Shown: one piece after another, positions 9,167 to 17,667 of the stretch
How the letters are laid out: each line of letters starts with the position of its first letter
Numbering within the stretch: the stretch's first letter is position 1
The notes under the pieces: generated by a model
The model's input: only the letters and a program-made list of their open reading frames with translations
Databases searched by the model: none
Told to the model about the DNA's origin: nothing
Program-made: the position numbers and the translations under genes
NCBI RefSeq assembly: GCF_001579805.1
Contig: NZ_CP014546.1
Coordinates: forward strand, 5,022,001-5,086,000
Length of the DNA stretch: 64,000 bases
From: Pseudomonas azotoformans
GTDB taxonomy: Bacteria > Pseudomonadota > Gammaproteobacteria > Pseudomonadales > Pseudomonadaceae
Direction: 5' to 3'

Positions 9167-10021
9167 ATGGAATGGAATGACTTGCGCGTCTTCCTGTCCA
9201 TCGCACGCGGCGGTTCGCTGGGTGCCGCCGCCAAGCTGTTGGGCGTCAGCCATCCCACCGTGGGGCGACGCCTGCACGTGTTGGAGCAGGCCGGTGGCGA
9301 GGTGTTTTTCCGCCGCACGGCGTCAGGGTTGGTATTGACCGACAGCGGTGAACGCATTTTCGAACTGGCACAGGAAATGGAACGTAACGCGCTGGCAATC
9401 GAGCGACGCATCGCGGGCGAAAGCGCCCAGCTTGAAGGCCAGTTGCGGATCTCATCGGCGGACTGGTTCGCCAGTTATGTGCTAGGCCCCGTCCTGGGTG
9501 AACTCGCCCGGCGCCATCCCTTGATCGTGCCCGAGGTGATTGCAGGGCATCGCTTGTTCGATCTGACGCGCAGAGAAGCGGATATCGCATTCAGGATCGT
9601 CCCGTTCACCGAGCCCGACATCGTCCAACGACGGCTCGTTACGCTGAGCTACGGGCTGTACATGAGTGCCCAGGCGTCATTCCCACTGCAAACGGATGGT
9701 GAAGGCCTCGGACTGATCACCATGAACACTGCACAGGCGCATTATCCCGACGTCCTCTGGTTACAGGCGTCGTATCCGCGAGCCAGAACCGTGTTTACCA
9801 GCAGCAGCCGTACGGTTCAGGCGCAGATGTGTGGGCTCGGCCTAGGCGTAGCCGTGCTGCCCCGCGCACTGGGTGATCAATTGCCCGCGCTAAAACGAGT
9901 AGACACCGGCGAGGCGCCACCGGGCCGGGACATCTGGATGGGCTATCACCACGATATGCGACAGATGGACCGTCTTCGCGCGCTCGCCGACTTGGCAGAC
10001 GAGATGATTGGGAGTGCCTGA
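9167..10021 (+). CDS. LysR family transcriptional regulator
   Basis: 284 residues. The N-terminal winged HTH is MEWNDLRVFLSIARGGSLGAA followed by KLLGVSHPTVGRRLHVLE (residues ~1-60), then a periplasmic-binding-protein-like effector domain. It is divergent from the frameshifted SnoaL-like gene and the MFS gene, with 127 bases between the start codons, so it is the likely regulator of both. The effector is unknown. Confidence 0.9.
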   Translation: MEWNDLRVFLSIARGGSLGAAAKLLGVSHPTVGRRLHVLEQAGGEVFFRRTASGLVLTDSGERIFELAQEMERNALAIERRIAGESAQLEGQLRISSADWFASYVLGPVLGELARRHPLIVPEVIAGHRLFDLTRREADIAFRIVPFTEPDIVQRRLVTLSYGLYMSAQASFPLQTDGEGLGLITMNTAQAHYPDVLWLQASYPRARTVFTSSSRTVQAQMCGLGLGVAVLPRALGDQLPALKRVDTGEAPPGRDIWMGYHHDMRQMDRLRALADLADEMIGSA

Positions 10022-10042
10022 GAAAGGACTCCCCGTGAAAAC

Positions 10043-10066
10043 AAAAAAACCTGCACAAGGCAGGTT
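10043..10066 (-). terminator. Rho-independent terminator of tRNA-Leu
   Basis: On the minus strand AACCTGC-CTTGT-GCAGGTT forms a 7-bp stem with a 5-base loop and is followed by a run of T residues (A-run at 10043-10049 on the plus strand). It lies 47 bases beyond the 3' end of the tRNA gene. Confidence 0.8.
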
Positions 10067-10112
10067 CTCTGTGGGTTTCAGCGACTTCCTGGAATGTCGT
10101 GAAACCAAATGA

Positions 10113-10199
10113 TGGTGCCCGAACCCGGAATCGAACCGGGACGCCCTTACGAGCGGGGGATTTTAAGTCCCATGCGTCTACCAGTTTCGCCATTCGGGC
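10113..10199 (-). tRNA. tRNA-Leu (anticodon UAA)
   Basis: 87 nucleotides including an encoded CCA. The 7-bp acceptor stem is GCCCGAA/TTCGGGC, the anticodon loop CTTAAAA carries TAA, and a class II variable arm (CGCTCGTAAGGGCG) precedes the T-arm with GGTTCGATTCC. All parts fit a leucine tRNA. A sigma-70-type promoter lies just upstream and a terminator downstream. Confidence 0.96.
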
Positions 10200-10223
10200 G
10201 GCAGCGCGTGTTGCAGGGTTGGG

Positions 10224-10252
10224 AATATATAGATCCAGTCGCTTTGATGCAA
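10224..10252 (-). promoter_or_regulatory. Sigma-70-type promoter of tRNA-Leu
   Basis: On the minus strand TTGCAT (10247-10252) and TATATT (10224-10229) are separated by 17 bases, and the tRNA 5' end lies 25 bases further. Two mismatches to consensus overall. Confidence 0.55.
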
Positions 10253-10413
10253 GGTCGAAGGGCTGCTTTCTTGCCTCAGGAAGCCAGCAAAAAAGCTTGC
10301 TAGATCAGTGAGCTAGGCAAGCATCTGGAGGAAAGCCCGCAAACTCATCCAACGCGATGAGCCCCCTACTCTGTTATCGTGGCGCCCTCCCAACGCAATG
10401 GACACACCGCAGA

Positions 10414-10764
10414 ATGGACTCATGGAAGAGAGTGGTAATCGCCGCACTGGCATTGTTCGGCAATCCAGTCGCCACCGCTGAAAACAACAACCCATTTCAA
10501 GCCGCGCTCATGATCACTTCGGTTGCGCCCTTTATACTTGTCTCTGGCGCCACGGCCTTGACCTCTGCCATTCCCGACCTGTTCAAGTCATCCAAAAGTG
10601 ATGCACTTGCGTTTATCGGCTCAGAGGGTGAGATCCGTGGCGCGCAGTTTGAGCAGGCGTCGCGCTTCTACCGGTCAAGTTATAGCGCGCCGCTGATGTC
10701 TGACATGCAATTGGCCCAGGCCATTGCCACCTTGAATAGCGATTTAGGCGATGTCGGCCGATGA
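10414..10764 (+). CDS. DUF2388-type small periplasmic protein
   Basis: 116 residues: a signal peptide (WKRVVIAALALFGNPVATAE), a hydrophobic/Ala-Thr-rich middle and the segment ALAFIGSEGEIRGAQFEQA followed by SDMQLAQAIATL. That last pattern matches the DUF2388 proteins found in several copies in Pseudomonas genomes. The ATG at 10414 gives a proper signal peptide. The ribosome-binding site is weak. The function of the family is not known. Confidence 0.6.
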   Translation: MDSWKRVVIAALALFGNPVATAENNNPFQAALMITSVAPFILVSGATALTSAIPDLFKSSKSDALAFIGSEGEIRGAQFEQASRFYRSSYSAPLMSDMQLAQAIATLNSDLGDVGR

Positions 10765-10781
10765 GACCTGCCTCCCGGTAA

Positions 10782-11111
10782 CTACTCGGCGACAGTTTCT
10801 GCCGCTGGCGCTGGTTTCTTGAGCGCCAGCGCCGGGTCAGACACCTCGACCCAGCCCTTCTTCACATACTCAGCGGCGACGATTTTACGGATCAGGAAAC
10901 AGTAGAGGATGGGCAGCCCGGCAATGGGAATCGCCGCCCAGGGCGGGCCTGCGAGAAAACCCAGCCCTAATGCCATAGCCCAGATCAGCAGGTGGCGCCA
11001 AAGGCCTGCGAAGAGCAGGTAGAGCGGGCCGAGAAACAAGACTGCCAATACCTGGAACGCATCGACTTCTTCGACCTGGTCACTCTCTGGATGTTTGAAA
11101 TAGCGGGTCAT
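10782..11111 (-). CDS. Small inner-membrane protein, unknown
   Basis: 109 residues with two or three hydrophobic segments (AFQVLAVLFLGPLYLLFAGLW, LLIWAMALGLGFLAG and WAAIPIAGLPILYCFLIRKIV), a short hydrophilic N-terminus and a charged C-terminal tail rich in Ala and Pro. It resembles small DUF2628-like membrane proteins but I cannot assign a family firmly. It is divergent from the isochorismatase-like gene with a 77-base gap. Confidence 0.6.
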   Translation of the reverse strand: MTRYFKHPESDQVEEVDAFQVLAVLFLGPLYLLFAGLWRHLLIWAMALGLGFLAGPPWAAIPIAGLPILYCFLIRKIVAAEYVKKGWVEVSDPALALKKPAPAAETVAE

Positions 11112-11188
11112 TGCACTGTCCTTGTGGGGGATAATTCAGTGAATATACTCTGAAGGGTCAATCCCGTGACACCTCTCGGAGCCTCATC

Positions 11189-11794
11189 ATGAATCCAAAC
11201 GCCACCGCTCTTGTTCTGATCGAGTTCCAAAACGATTTCACCACCGCAGGTGGCGTGTTTCATGACGCCGTCAAAGACGTCATGCACCAGTCCGACATGC
11301 TGGCCAACACCGCAACGACCGTGCAACAGGCACGCGCGCTGGGCGTGAAGATCATTCACCTGCCGATCCAGTTCACTGAGGGCTACCCGGAACTGACGAC
11401 GCGTGACTATGGAATCTTGAAGGGCGTTGCCGATGGCGCTGCTTTTCTTTCCGGCAGCTGGGGCGCCGAGATTACCGAGGCCATCAGCCGTGAAACCGGC
11501 GATATCCTCGTGGAAGGCAAGCGGGGGCTGGATGGCTTTGCCACCACCGGCCTGGACCTGGTACTGCGCAACAACGGCATCCAGAACCTGGTGGTGGCGG
11601 GATTCCTGACCAACTGCTGCGTCGAAGGCACCGTTCGATCAGGTTATGAGAAGGGTTATAACGTGGTGACGCTGGCCGACTGCACGGCAACGTTCACCGA
11701 TGAACAGCAAAAAGCGGCTGAAAACTTCACGCTGTCGATGTTTTCGAAGGTGTTGCGGCATACCGAGTTTCTCGGTGCGTTGAGCGCCAAATAA
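11189..11794 (+). CDS. Isochorismatase-like cysteine hydrolase
   Basis: 201-residue cytosolic hydrolase of the isochorismatase superfamily. The catalytic triad can be placed at Asp16 (LIEFQNDF), Lys111 (VEGKRGLDGF) and Cys144 (GFLTNCCVEGT), with the cis-peptide bond region just before the cysteine. Members hydrolyse amides such as nicotinamide, ureidoacrylate or carbamoyl compounds; the specific substrate here cannot be read from the sequence. A strong bidirectional terminator follows immediately. Confidence 0.85.
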   Translation: MNPNATALVLIEFQNDFTTAGGVFHDAVKDVMHQSDMLANTATTVQQARALGVKIIHLPIQFTEGYPELTTRDYGILKGVADGAAFLSGSWGAEITEAISRETGDILVEGKRGLDGFATTGLDLVLRNNGIQNLVVAGFLTNCCVEGTVRSGYEKGYNVVTLADCTATFTDEQQKAAENFTLSMFSKVLRHTEFLGALSAK

Positions 11795-11796
11795 GT

Positions 11797-11837
11797 AAAA
11801 AAGGGGGCGGCTGATTAATCAGCCGCCCCCTTTTTTT
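11797..11837. terminator. Bidirectional rho-independent terminator
   Basis: GGGGGCGGCTGATTAATCAGCCGCCCCC is a near-perfect self-complementary hairpin flanked by an A-run on the left and a T-run on the right. It serves the isochorismatase-like gene on the plus strand and the lipoprotein gene on the minus strand. Confidence 0.9.
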
Positions 11838-11847
11838 GCTTGCCCCA

Positions 11848-12264
11848 TCAGGGCGTCTTGTTCAAATGGTCGATAACGGAAGCGCTTTTCCCTGTTTCGA
11901 CATCACGGATATCGAAACTCCAGCGGTTCGACGACACGTTGCCGTAAAGACCATAGGTGCGACCACCCGCCAGTTCAACCGTCATTGCCAGGGGCGCTGT
12001 CTGGGCCTGCGCAGAGATGAACCGGGTGACTTGAAGTCTGTGCACCCCAGCTCCCAAGCGGTATTCGTTCTGGCGACTCAGCCAATAAAGGGTCTGATCG
12101 TCATCGATCTTGAATATCGTCAGGTGCTTATCGAACTGCTGGATGGTGGCGACTTGGTCGACCGGCTTGCCTTCTGCACTGTTGTGTTCGTAATGAATGC
12201 AGCCGGTCAGGGTCAGGCTGAACAACATCATCGCGAATAAGCGCAAAACAACATCATGTCGCAT
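11848..12264 (-). CDS. Predicted lipoprotein, unknown function
   Basis: 138 residues from MRHDVVLRLF, chosen because GGAGG lies upstream. A lipoprotein signal peptide ends in LTLTGC with Cys22 as the lipidation site and Ile at +2. The mature domain is beta-rich with paired strands (HLTIFKIDDDQTLYWLS, HRLQVTRFISAQ). No family recognised. It shares its terminator with the isochorismatase-like gene. Confidence 0.65.
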   Translation of the reverse strand: MRHDVVLRLFAMMLFSLTLTGCIHYEHNSAEGKPVDQVATIQQFDKHLTIFKIDDDQTLYWLSRQNEYRLGAGVHRLQVTRFISAQAQTAPLAMTVELAGGRTYGLYGNVSSNRWSFDIRDVETGKSASVIDHLNKTP

Positions 12265-12363
12265 CGGTGGCCCTCCAAGGCTCAAGCACGGGGCGTGATG
12301 CTAATGGCATCCAGCCCCAGCAGCAACCTTCGCTGCACCTTGGTTTGCACAGGGTTCCGGCTT

Positions 12364-12960
12364 TTAGCCGTTCAACGTCAACCCTGGATAAGTCCGAACG
12401 GGCAGCTTGTGCCGCTGCGGTTGTTGCCGCGCCAGTTGCACCTGAACCTGTGCCACAGCCTCCAGCACACGTTGTGCCCATTGCTCGTCTTCCGGGTCAA
12501 CCACTACCACGCGAAACCCGTGGTCGAAACCTTCAAGCTGCACGCCTTCGGAATCATCGACATGCAAGTCGATATCGAAAGCCGGTGGGAATTTTGACGG
12601 GGTGCTCGTCAGCCCACGGTCGGTCAGGGCCTGGCTATGTCGCACACTGTTGACCACGCCATCGACATGGATGCCATACAGCAACAACCAACGTCGGATG
12701 TAGGACGGCGTGCGGCCGGATGAGGTATAGACCCAGACGCTGCAACCCTGGCGACGCAGCTCACGGGTCAGAGAACGGGTGCCGCAGCGCAAGGGCTCAC
12801 CCAACCAACGGTGCACACACGCCGGCAAGCGGCTGTGCTCGGTTGCACTGTGGTGCAGCTGACAGGCCAGTGTGTCGTCGATGTCGAACGAAATACGGAT
12901 TCGCTGACGCTTGATGAACACACGCTTGATCGTGTCGAGCACTGGGTACCTTCCCATCAT
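12364..12960 (-). CDS. HAD-superfamily protein
   Basis: 198 residues. Motif I DIDDTLA (nucleophile and acid/base Asp) is at residues ~25-30, a motif II-like VWVYTSSGRT follows at ~75, and the acidic motif IV is DIDLHVDDSEGVQ, so the phosphohydrolase core is complete. The C-terminal 35 residues are Gln- and Arg-rich. The start ATG overlaps the stop of the upstream Fic-fold gene (ATGA), pointing to translational coupling and a shared task. Substrate unknown. Confidence 0.7.
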   Translation of the reverse strand: MMGRYPVLDTIKRVFIKRQRIRISFDIDDTLACQLHHSATEHSRLPACVHRWLGEPLRCGTRSLTRELRRQGCSVWVYTSSGRTPSYIRRWLLLYGIHVDGVVNSVRHSQALTDRGLTSTPSKFPPAFDIDLHVDDSEGVQLEGFDHGFRVVVVDPEDEQWAQRVLEAVAQVQVQLARQQPQRHKLPVRTYPGLTLNG

Positions 12961-13655
12961 TGGCCCCCCTGGTGGGCGGGCGCTGGTGTGTCGCTCAGGA
13001 AAAACTCGGTTGGATCTGGAGCGTTATCTTCCAGGAACGCTGCGTATTTTTTCTTGATCTTGGGCAATTCGTACAACGCCATTACGCCATGCTTCGCGGA
13101 GTTGCGTATCACCGAGGACGGGTTGAAATAGCCCTCGGCGTTGTCCAGCGTCAGCACAAACGGTGGCAACCCCTCACGCATCAGCAGATAGCTGACGATC
13201 AGCGACCCACTGCGGTGATTGCCTTCAATGAACAACTGCGGCTTGCTCAGGACCCGCACGTAGACACCGGCTGCTCGCTTCCATACGGATTCGTTATGGT
13301 GCTTGCAATACCAGTTATACAAATCCTTGATGCCACCTTCGACATTGTTGAAAAAGTGCACTTCGGTCGCCGCCAGGTGCTGCGCGTATTCCTGCCGGCG
13401 CACCGGGTCTTTGCCACAGAGCACCGTGGCATTGATCTCCAGCATCAGATTCAATTGCTGGAGGTCGAACAGGTCGACACCGCGCGCAACATAGTCGTCA
13501 ATCAGGGCATAACCTTCAAGCACATTCTGCAGCACTTCGTCTGTCAGCGGGTCGCGTGGCTCGGTAAAGTCCTGGCTAAGCTGGGCAAAACGGCCCTGTA
13601 CCTTGCGCAGGGCGCGTTCAATCGCGGCCAGATCAAGACGACGTGTTGCAGTCAT
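12957..13655 (-). CDS. Fic-fold protein with altered catalytic motif
   Basis: 232 residues from MTATRRLDLAAIE, chosen for AGGA six bases upstream. The central segment KPQLFIEGNHRSGSLIVSYLL aligns with the Fic motif HPFxxGNGRxxR. The catalytic His is Gln, the second Gly of GNGR is His, and the last Arg is Ser. The F-x-x-G-N anion-binding core is retained. A helical segment precedes it (LYNWYCKHHNESVWKRAAG). The protein may therefore be an inactive or differently acting Fic relative rather than an AMPylator. It is coupled to the downstream HAD gene. Confidence 0.6.
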   Translation of the reverse strand: MTATRRLDLAAIERALRKVQGRFAQLSQDFTEPRDPLTDEVLQNVLEGYALIDDYVARGVDLFDLQQLNLMLEINATVLCGKDPVRRQEYAQHLAATEVHFFNNVEGGIKDLYNWYCKHHNESVWKRAAGVYVRVLSKPQLFIEGNHRSGSLIVSYLLMREGLPPFVLTLDNAEGYFNPSSVIRNSAKHGVMALYELPKIKKKYAAFLEDNAPDPTEFFLSDTPAPAHQGGQ

Positions 13656-13682
13656 TGGCAATCCTGAAAAACGATGCATGGG

Positions 13683-14501
13683 TCAGCTGAATTTGCCGCT
13701 GATGTAGTCCCCGGTCATTTGCTCACGCGGGTTTTCGAAGATCTGCGCGGTGGCGCCCATTTCCACCAGATAACCGGTGCGGGTGCCCTGGGAGATGTCC
13801 ACCGAGAAAAACGCGGTGGTATCGGCCACACGGATCGCCTGCTGCATGTTGTGGGTGACCAGCGCGATGGTGTAATCCTTTTTCAACTCGACCATCAGCT
13901 CTTCGACACGACGGGTGGCGATGGGGTCGAGCGCCGAGCAAGGTTCGTCCAACAACAGCACTTCCGGCTCGGTGGCAATTGCGCGAGCAATACACAGACG
14001 TTGCTGCTGGCCGCCGGAGAGCGACAGGCCGCTGACCTTGAGCTTGTCCTTGACTTCATCCCACAACGCGGCGCCTTGCAGCGCGTGCTTGACGCGATCA
14101 CCCAAGTCGCCTTTGTAGCGGTTCAGGCGCAGGCCAAAGGCCACGTTGTCAAAGATGCTCATCGAAAACGGGTTCGGCTGCTGGAACACCATGCCGATGT
14201 AACGGCGTACGACGACGGGATCAACGCCCTTGCCGTACACGTCCTGGCCGAGGAAATGCACGTGGCCTTCGAAGCGGAAGCCTTTGACCAGGTCGTTCAT
14301 GCGGTTGAGGCTACGCAGCACAGTCGATTTGCCGCAGCCGGACGGGCCGATGAAGCCGGTAATCTTGTTTTTCTCGATTGGCACATGGCTATCACGCACC
14401 GCCATGAAGTTGCCGTAGAAAATCTTGTCCAGCTTGCAGTCCATGACCACTGGCGCCTGGGTGACAAACGGAGCGGCTTTTTGCGCAGTTGAGACGTTCA
14501 A
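13683..14501 (-). CDS. pstB: Phosphate ABC transporter ATP-binding protein PstB
   Basis: 272-residue ATPase that energises high-affinity phosphate import. Walker A is GPSGCGKST, the ABC signature is LSGGQQQR, Walker B is [13 protein letters not shown], and the switch region contains the PstB-typical LVTHNMQQA. The start appears to be TTG at 14501, with GGGAG upstream and family-like N-terminal residues; an ATG at 14444 is the alternative. Last gene of the pstSCAB operon, 19 bases after pstA. Confidence 0.95.
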   Translation of the reverse strand: MNVSTAQKAAPFVTQAPVVMDCKLDKIFYGNFMAVRDSHVPIEKNKITGFIGPSGCGKSTVLRSLNRMNDLVKGFRFEGHVHFLGQDVYGKGVDPVVVRRYIGMVFQQPNPFSMSIFDNVAFGLRLNRYKGDLGDRVKHALQGAALWDEVKDKLKVSGLSLSGGQQQRLCIARAIATEPEVLLLDEPCSALDPIATRRVEELMVELKKDYTIALVTHNMQQAIRVADTTAFFSVDISQGTRTGYLVEMGATAQIFENPREQMTGDYISGKFS

Positions 14502-14520
14502 AATTCAGGTGCTCCCGTTC

Positions 14521-15414
14521 TTAGTACTTGGGCTTGCCGAAAATACGGCTCACGATATTCACGACCAGCACGATCATTACCAGCACCAACGAGGCCGCCC
14601 AGGCGAGCTCAAGCTGGTTGTCGAAAGGCATGCCGGAGAAGTTGTAAATCAACACGGCCAGGGACGCCGTCGGATTCATGACCGCCAGGCTGCCGTCGTG
14701 GTAGATCCAGTAGTTACTGAACAGCGCGGTGAACAACAGCGGTGCGGTTTCGCCGGCAGCACGTGCGACTGCGAGCATCACGCCGGTCAGGATCGCGGGC
14801 ATGCCGGTAGGCAAGACGATTTTCCAGATCACCTGCGAACGGGTGCAGCCCATGCCGTAGGCCGCGTCCTTCATGATCTTGGGCACCATCTTCATCGACT
14901 CTTCAGCCGTCAGCACCACGATCGGCAGCATCAGTACCGCCAATGCCACGCCACCTGCTGGAGCCGAGTAAGTCCCGGTCGTCATCACCACCAGGGCGTA
15001 GGCAAACACACCCGCCAGGATCGATGGCAAACCGGTAAGCATCTTGGCGGCGAAGCGCGAAGCGTTCGCCAACTTGCTGTCCGGGCCCAGTTCAGCGAGG
15101 AAAACCGCAGCCAGAATGCCGACCGGCACGGCGATGGCGGCAGCGATACCGACCATCACGAACGTACCGGCCATGGCGTTACCGAAGCCACCGCCGGTCT
15201 CGAAACCGGTGGGCGGCAGTTCAGTGAACACTTCCAGGCTCAGGCGTGCGCCACCGCGGGTGATCAGCATGTAGAGCACGGAAATCAGCGGCACGCTGGC
15301 CAGCAACGCGCCGAACCACACCAGGGTGGTCAGCACCAGGCTGCGCAAGGCACGGCCTTCGAACCGGCGTTGCAGGCTCGGCATGGCGGTGATGGGCGTA
15401 GAGAGATCAGTCAT
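14521..15414 (-). CDS. pstA: Phosphate ABC transporter permease PstA
   Basis: 297-residue inner-membrane subunit of the phosphate importer with about six transmembrane helices and the cytoplasmic coupling loop EESMKMVPKIMKDAAYGMGCT. It is the short form; Pseudomonas also carry a much longer PstA in another pst system, so this looks like the second copy. The start overlaps the pstC stop by one base. Confidence 0.94.
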   Translation of the reverse strand: MTDLSTPITAMPSLQRRFEGRALRSLVLTTLVWFGALLASVPLISVLYMLITRGGARLSLEVFTELPPTGFETGGGFGNAMAGTFVMVGIAAAIAVPVGILAAVFLAELGPDSKLANASRFAAKMLTGLPSILAGVFAYALVVMTTGTYSAPAGGVALAVLMLPIVVLTAEESMKMVPKIMKDAAYGMGCTRSQVIWKIVLPTGMPAILTGVMLAVARAAGETAPLLFTALFSNYWIYHDGSLAVMNPTASLAVLIYNFSGMPFDNQLELAWAASLVLVMIVLVVNIVSRIFGKPKY

Positions 15415-16379
15415 TACTTGGTACCCCGCTGGGCGTAGACCATGATCATCGAACCGATGATGTTCACCAGCAGCGTGATAAACATCAGGACCAGTGCGGC
15501 GTACATCAACACTTCGATCTCGTTCGGGCCGGCTTCGGGGAAGTTCAGCGCCAACAAGGCGGCCAGGGTGTTGGCCGGTGCAAACAACGAAAGCGAGATG
15601 TTGTTCGCGTTACCCACCAACATGGCCAGGGCCATGGTTTCACCCAAGGCGCGACCCAGGCCGAGTACCAGCGAACCAAAGATACCGGTCGCGGCAGAGG
15701 GCACCATTACCTTGAGAATCGCTTCCCAGTGAGTGGTGCCCATACCGTAGGCGGCTTGCTTGGTTTTCATCGGCACACCGGTGAGGGCGTCCTGAGACAC
15801 GGCGGCAATGGTTGGCAAAATCATGATTGCCAGCACCAGCGCCGCTGGCAGCAGGCCCGGCCCGCTGAGGGACGTGCCGAAAAACGGAATCCAGCCCAGT
15901 TCAGTGTTCAGCCACGCAGTCAGCGGGCGGATAGCCGGGATCACTACATAAATGCCCCAGAGGCCGTAGACCACGCTGGGAATGGCGGCGAGCAATTCAA
16001 CGATGGTGCGAAACACCGCCGCGAGTTTTGCCGGCAGGAAATCCTGGGTGAGAAAAATCGCCATGCTGACGCCGAAAAAGCCTGCGATCAGCAACGCGAT
16101 AAGGGCGCTGTAAAGCGTGCCCCAAATAGCTGGCAGAATGCCGTACTTGCCTTGGTTAACGTCCCAGACACTGCCGAACAGCACATCAAAACCGTGCTTT
16201 TCCATGCCGGGAAGTGCCTTGCGCCCTACTTCGAAGACCAGCGCGAAAACCAGCGCCAGCACCAGCACTACGCCTATGCGTGCAAGTGCACGGAAGGTGC
16301 GGTCAACCAGGAAATCCTTCGTAGAAGGTGGCTGGCACGCAGAATCCGGGTTAACCGGTACGACAAAAGGTGTGTTCAT
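15414..16379 (-). CDS. pstC: Phosphate ABC transporter permease PstC
   Basis: 321-residue inner-membrane permease subunit. It has a long first cytoplasmic region, six predicted helices and the coupling loop (VSQDALTGVPMKTKQAAYGMGTTHWE). It pairs with PstA to form the membrane channel. It lies 73 bases after pstS; no clear terminator is seen in between, so the operon is read through. Confidence 0.94.
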   Translation of the reverse strand: MNTPFVVPVNPDSACQPPSTKDFLVDRTFRALARIGVVLVLALVFALVFEVGRKALPGMEKHGFDVLFGSVWDVNQGKYGILPAIWGTLYSALIALLIAGFFGVSMAIFLTQDFLPAKLAAVFRTIVELLAAIPSVVYGLWGIYVVIPAIRPLTAWLNTELGWIPFFGTSLSGPGLLPAALVLAIMILPTIAAVSQDALTGVPMKTKQAAYGMGTTHWEAILKVMVPSAATGIFGSLVLGLGRALGETMALAMLVGNANNISLSLFAPANTLAALLALNFPEAGPNEIEVLMYAALVLMFITLLVNIIGSMIMVYAQRGTK

Positions 16380-16452
16380 TGGCTATTTCCGGAACAAGGG
16401 GGAAACGCTCCCGGCATGGCTGACAACCCATGCCGAGAGCGGCCTGGCGGCC

Positions 16453-17481
16453 TTACTGGATGTTGGCGGAAGCTTTGCGAACTTGATCGACAACCGATGG
16501 AGGCAGTGGGATGTAGCCCATCGAGTCGGCGATTTTCTGACCTTCGGTCAGGCTGTACTCGACCATTTCACGCATGGCCTTGGCTTTGGCTGGGTTGCCG
16601 TTGTCCTTGCGGAAGATCATCCAGGTGTAGGAAGTGATCGGGTAGGACTTGGCACCATCCGGATCCGGCAGCCAGGCCACCAGGCTTTCCGGCATTTTCA
16701 CCGCCGCCAGGGCTTCGGCGCCGCTTTCGGCGTTAGGTACAACGTATTTGCCGGCCTTGTTCTGCAGCTGGGCAAAGTCAACCTTGGCCAGTTTGGCGAA
16801 GCCGTATTCGATGTAGCCAATCGCGCCTGGGGTCTGACGCACAGTGGCGGTCACACCGTCGTTTTTCGGCGATTTGATGAACTTGTCGCTGGCTGGCCAG
16901 TTGACGGTGTTGCCTTCGCCCAGGTCTTTCTGGAACTCAGGGTTGATCGCGGCCAAGTGCTTGGTGAACACCGCGGTGGTGCCGCTGGAGTCTGCACGCA
17001 CGACAACAGTGATCGGCATGTCAGGCAGTTTCAGGCCTGGGTTGGCGGCGGCGATCTTGGGATCGTTCCACTTGGTGATCTTGCCCAGGAAGATGTTGGA
17101 GTACACATCGCGTGGCAATTTGAGTTCTTTAGGATTGCCCGGCAGGTTGAACGCCAACACGATTTCCCCAGCGGTCATCGGCAGCAGTTGCGCGCCTTCG
17201 GCCACCTTGGCGATGTCTTCGTCTTTCATGGCCGAGTCGCTGGCGGCGAAGTCGACGGTTTTGTTCAGGAAGTCCTGTACACCCGCACCGCTACCTTTGG
17301 ATTGGTAATCAACGGTGACACCCTCGGTTTTCTTGCTGAAATCCTTGAACCAGGTGAGGTAGATCGGGGCTGGGAAACTCGCACCGGAACCGGTGAGGCG
17401 GATGCTCTCGGCAGCAAACACCGAGGTGGCACTGAGAGAAACCGCAACGGCGAGTGCAGCAGACTTCATCAGACGTTTCAT
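16453..17481 (-). CDS. pstS: Phosphate-binding periplasmic protein PstS
   Basis: 342 residues with a Sec signal peptide (MKRLMKSAALAVAVSLSATS, cleaved after FA-A). The mature protein begins with the phosphate-binding pattern LTGSGASFPAPIYLTWF, with VDYQSKGSGAGVQDF and RADSSGTTAVF following, all PstS ligand-binding loops. First gene of pstSCAB; a candidate Pho box lies about 50 bases upstream of its start, so it is expected to be induced by PhoB under phosphate limitation. Confidence 0.95.
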   Translation of the reverse strand: MKRLMKSAALAVAVSLSATSVFAAESIRLTGSGASFPAPIYLTWFKDFSKKTEGVTVDYQSKGSGAGVQDFLNKTVDFAASDSAMKDEDIAKVAEGAQLLPMTAGEIVLAFNLPGNPKELKLPRDVYSNIFLGKITKWNDPKIAAANPGLKLPDMPITVVVRADSSGTTAVFTKHLAAINPEFQKDLGEGNTVNWPASDKFIKSPKNDGVTATVRQTPGAIGYIEYGFAKLAKVDFAQLQNKAGKYVVPNAESGAEALAAVKMPESLVAWLPDPDGAKSYPITSYTWMIFRKDNGNPAKAKAMREMVEYSLTEGQKIADSMGYIPLPPSVVDQVRKASANIQ

Positions 17482-17530
17482 TCAGGAAAATCCTTGTGAA
17501 TTACGGGCTCGGGAACTCTGCAACATTCTT

Positions 17531-17548
17531 GTTACGGTTTTATGAACG
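17531..17548 (-). promoter_or_regulatory. Candidate Pho box upstream of pstS
   Basis: On the minus strand CGTTCATAAAACCGTAAC matches 13 of 18 positions of the PhoB consensus CTGTCATAAAACTGTCAT, with the two halves at the correct 11-base period. It is 50 bases before the pstS start. It also lies in the shared region with the divergent ppk2. Confidence 0.55.
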
Positions 17549-17667
17549 TGGAGTGGTAAAACGCCTGGTTGTCCCCCTCTCCCACCGCAATCACGGTATT
17601 TGATGTCATTGGTTAGTAACAAAATGCGACTAAGACTTTGCCATCCCCCACCACGCGAGTTCCACCC

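Noticed and set aside
16117..17499. A 460-codon frame antisense to pstS/pstC
   Set aside because: Shadow of pstS and pstC; no domain and no ribosome-binding site.
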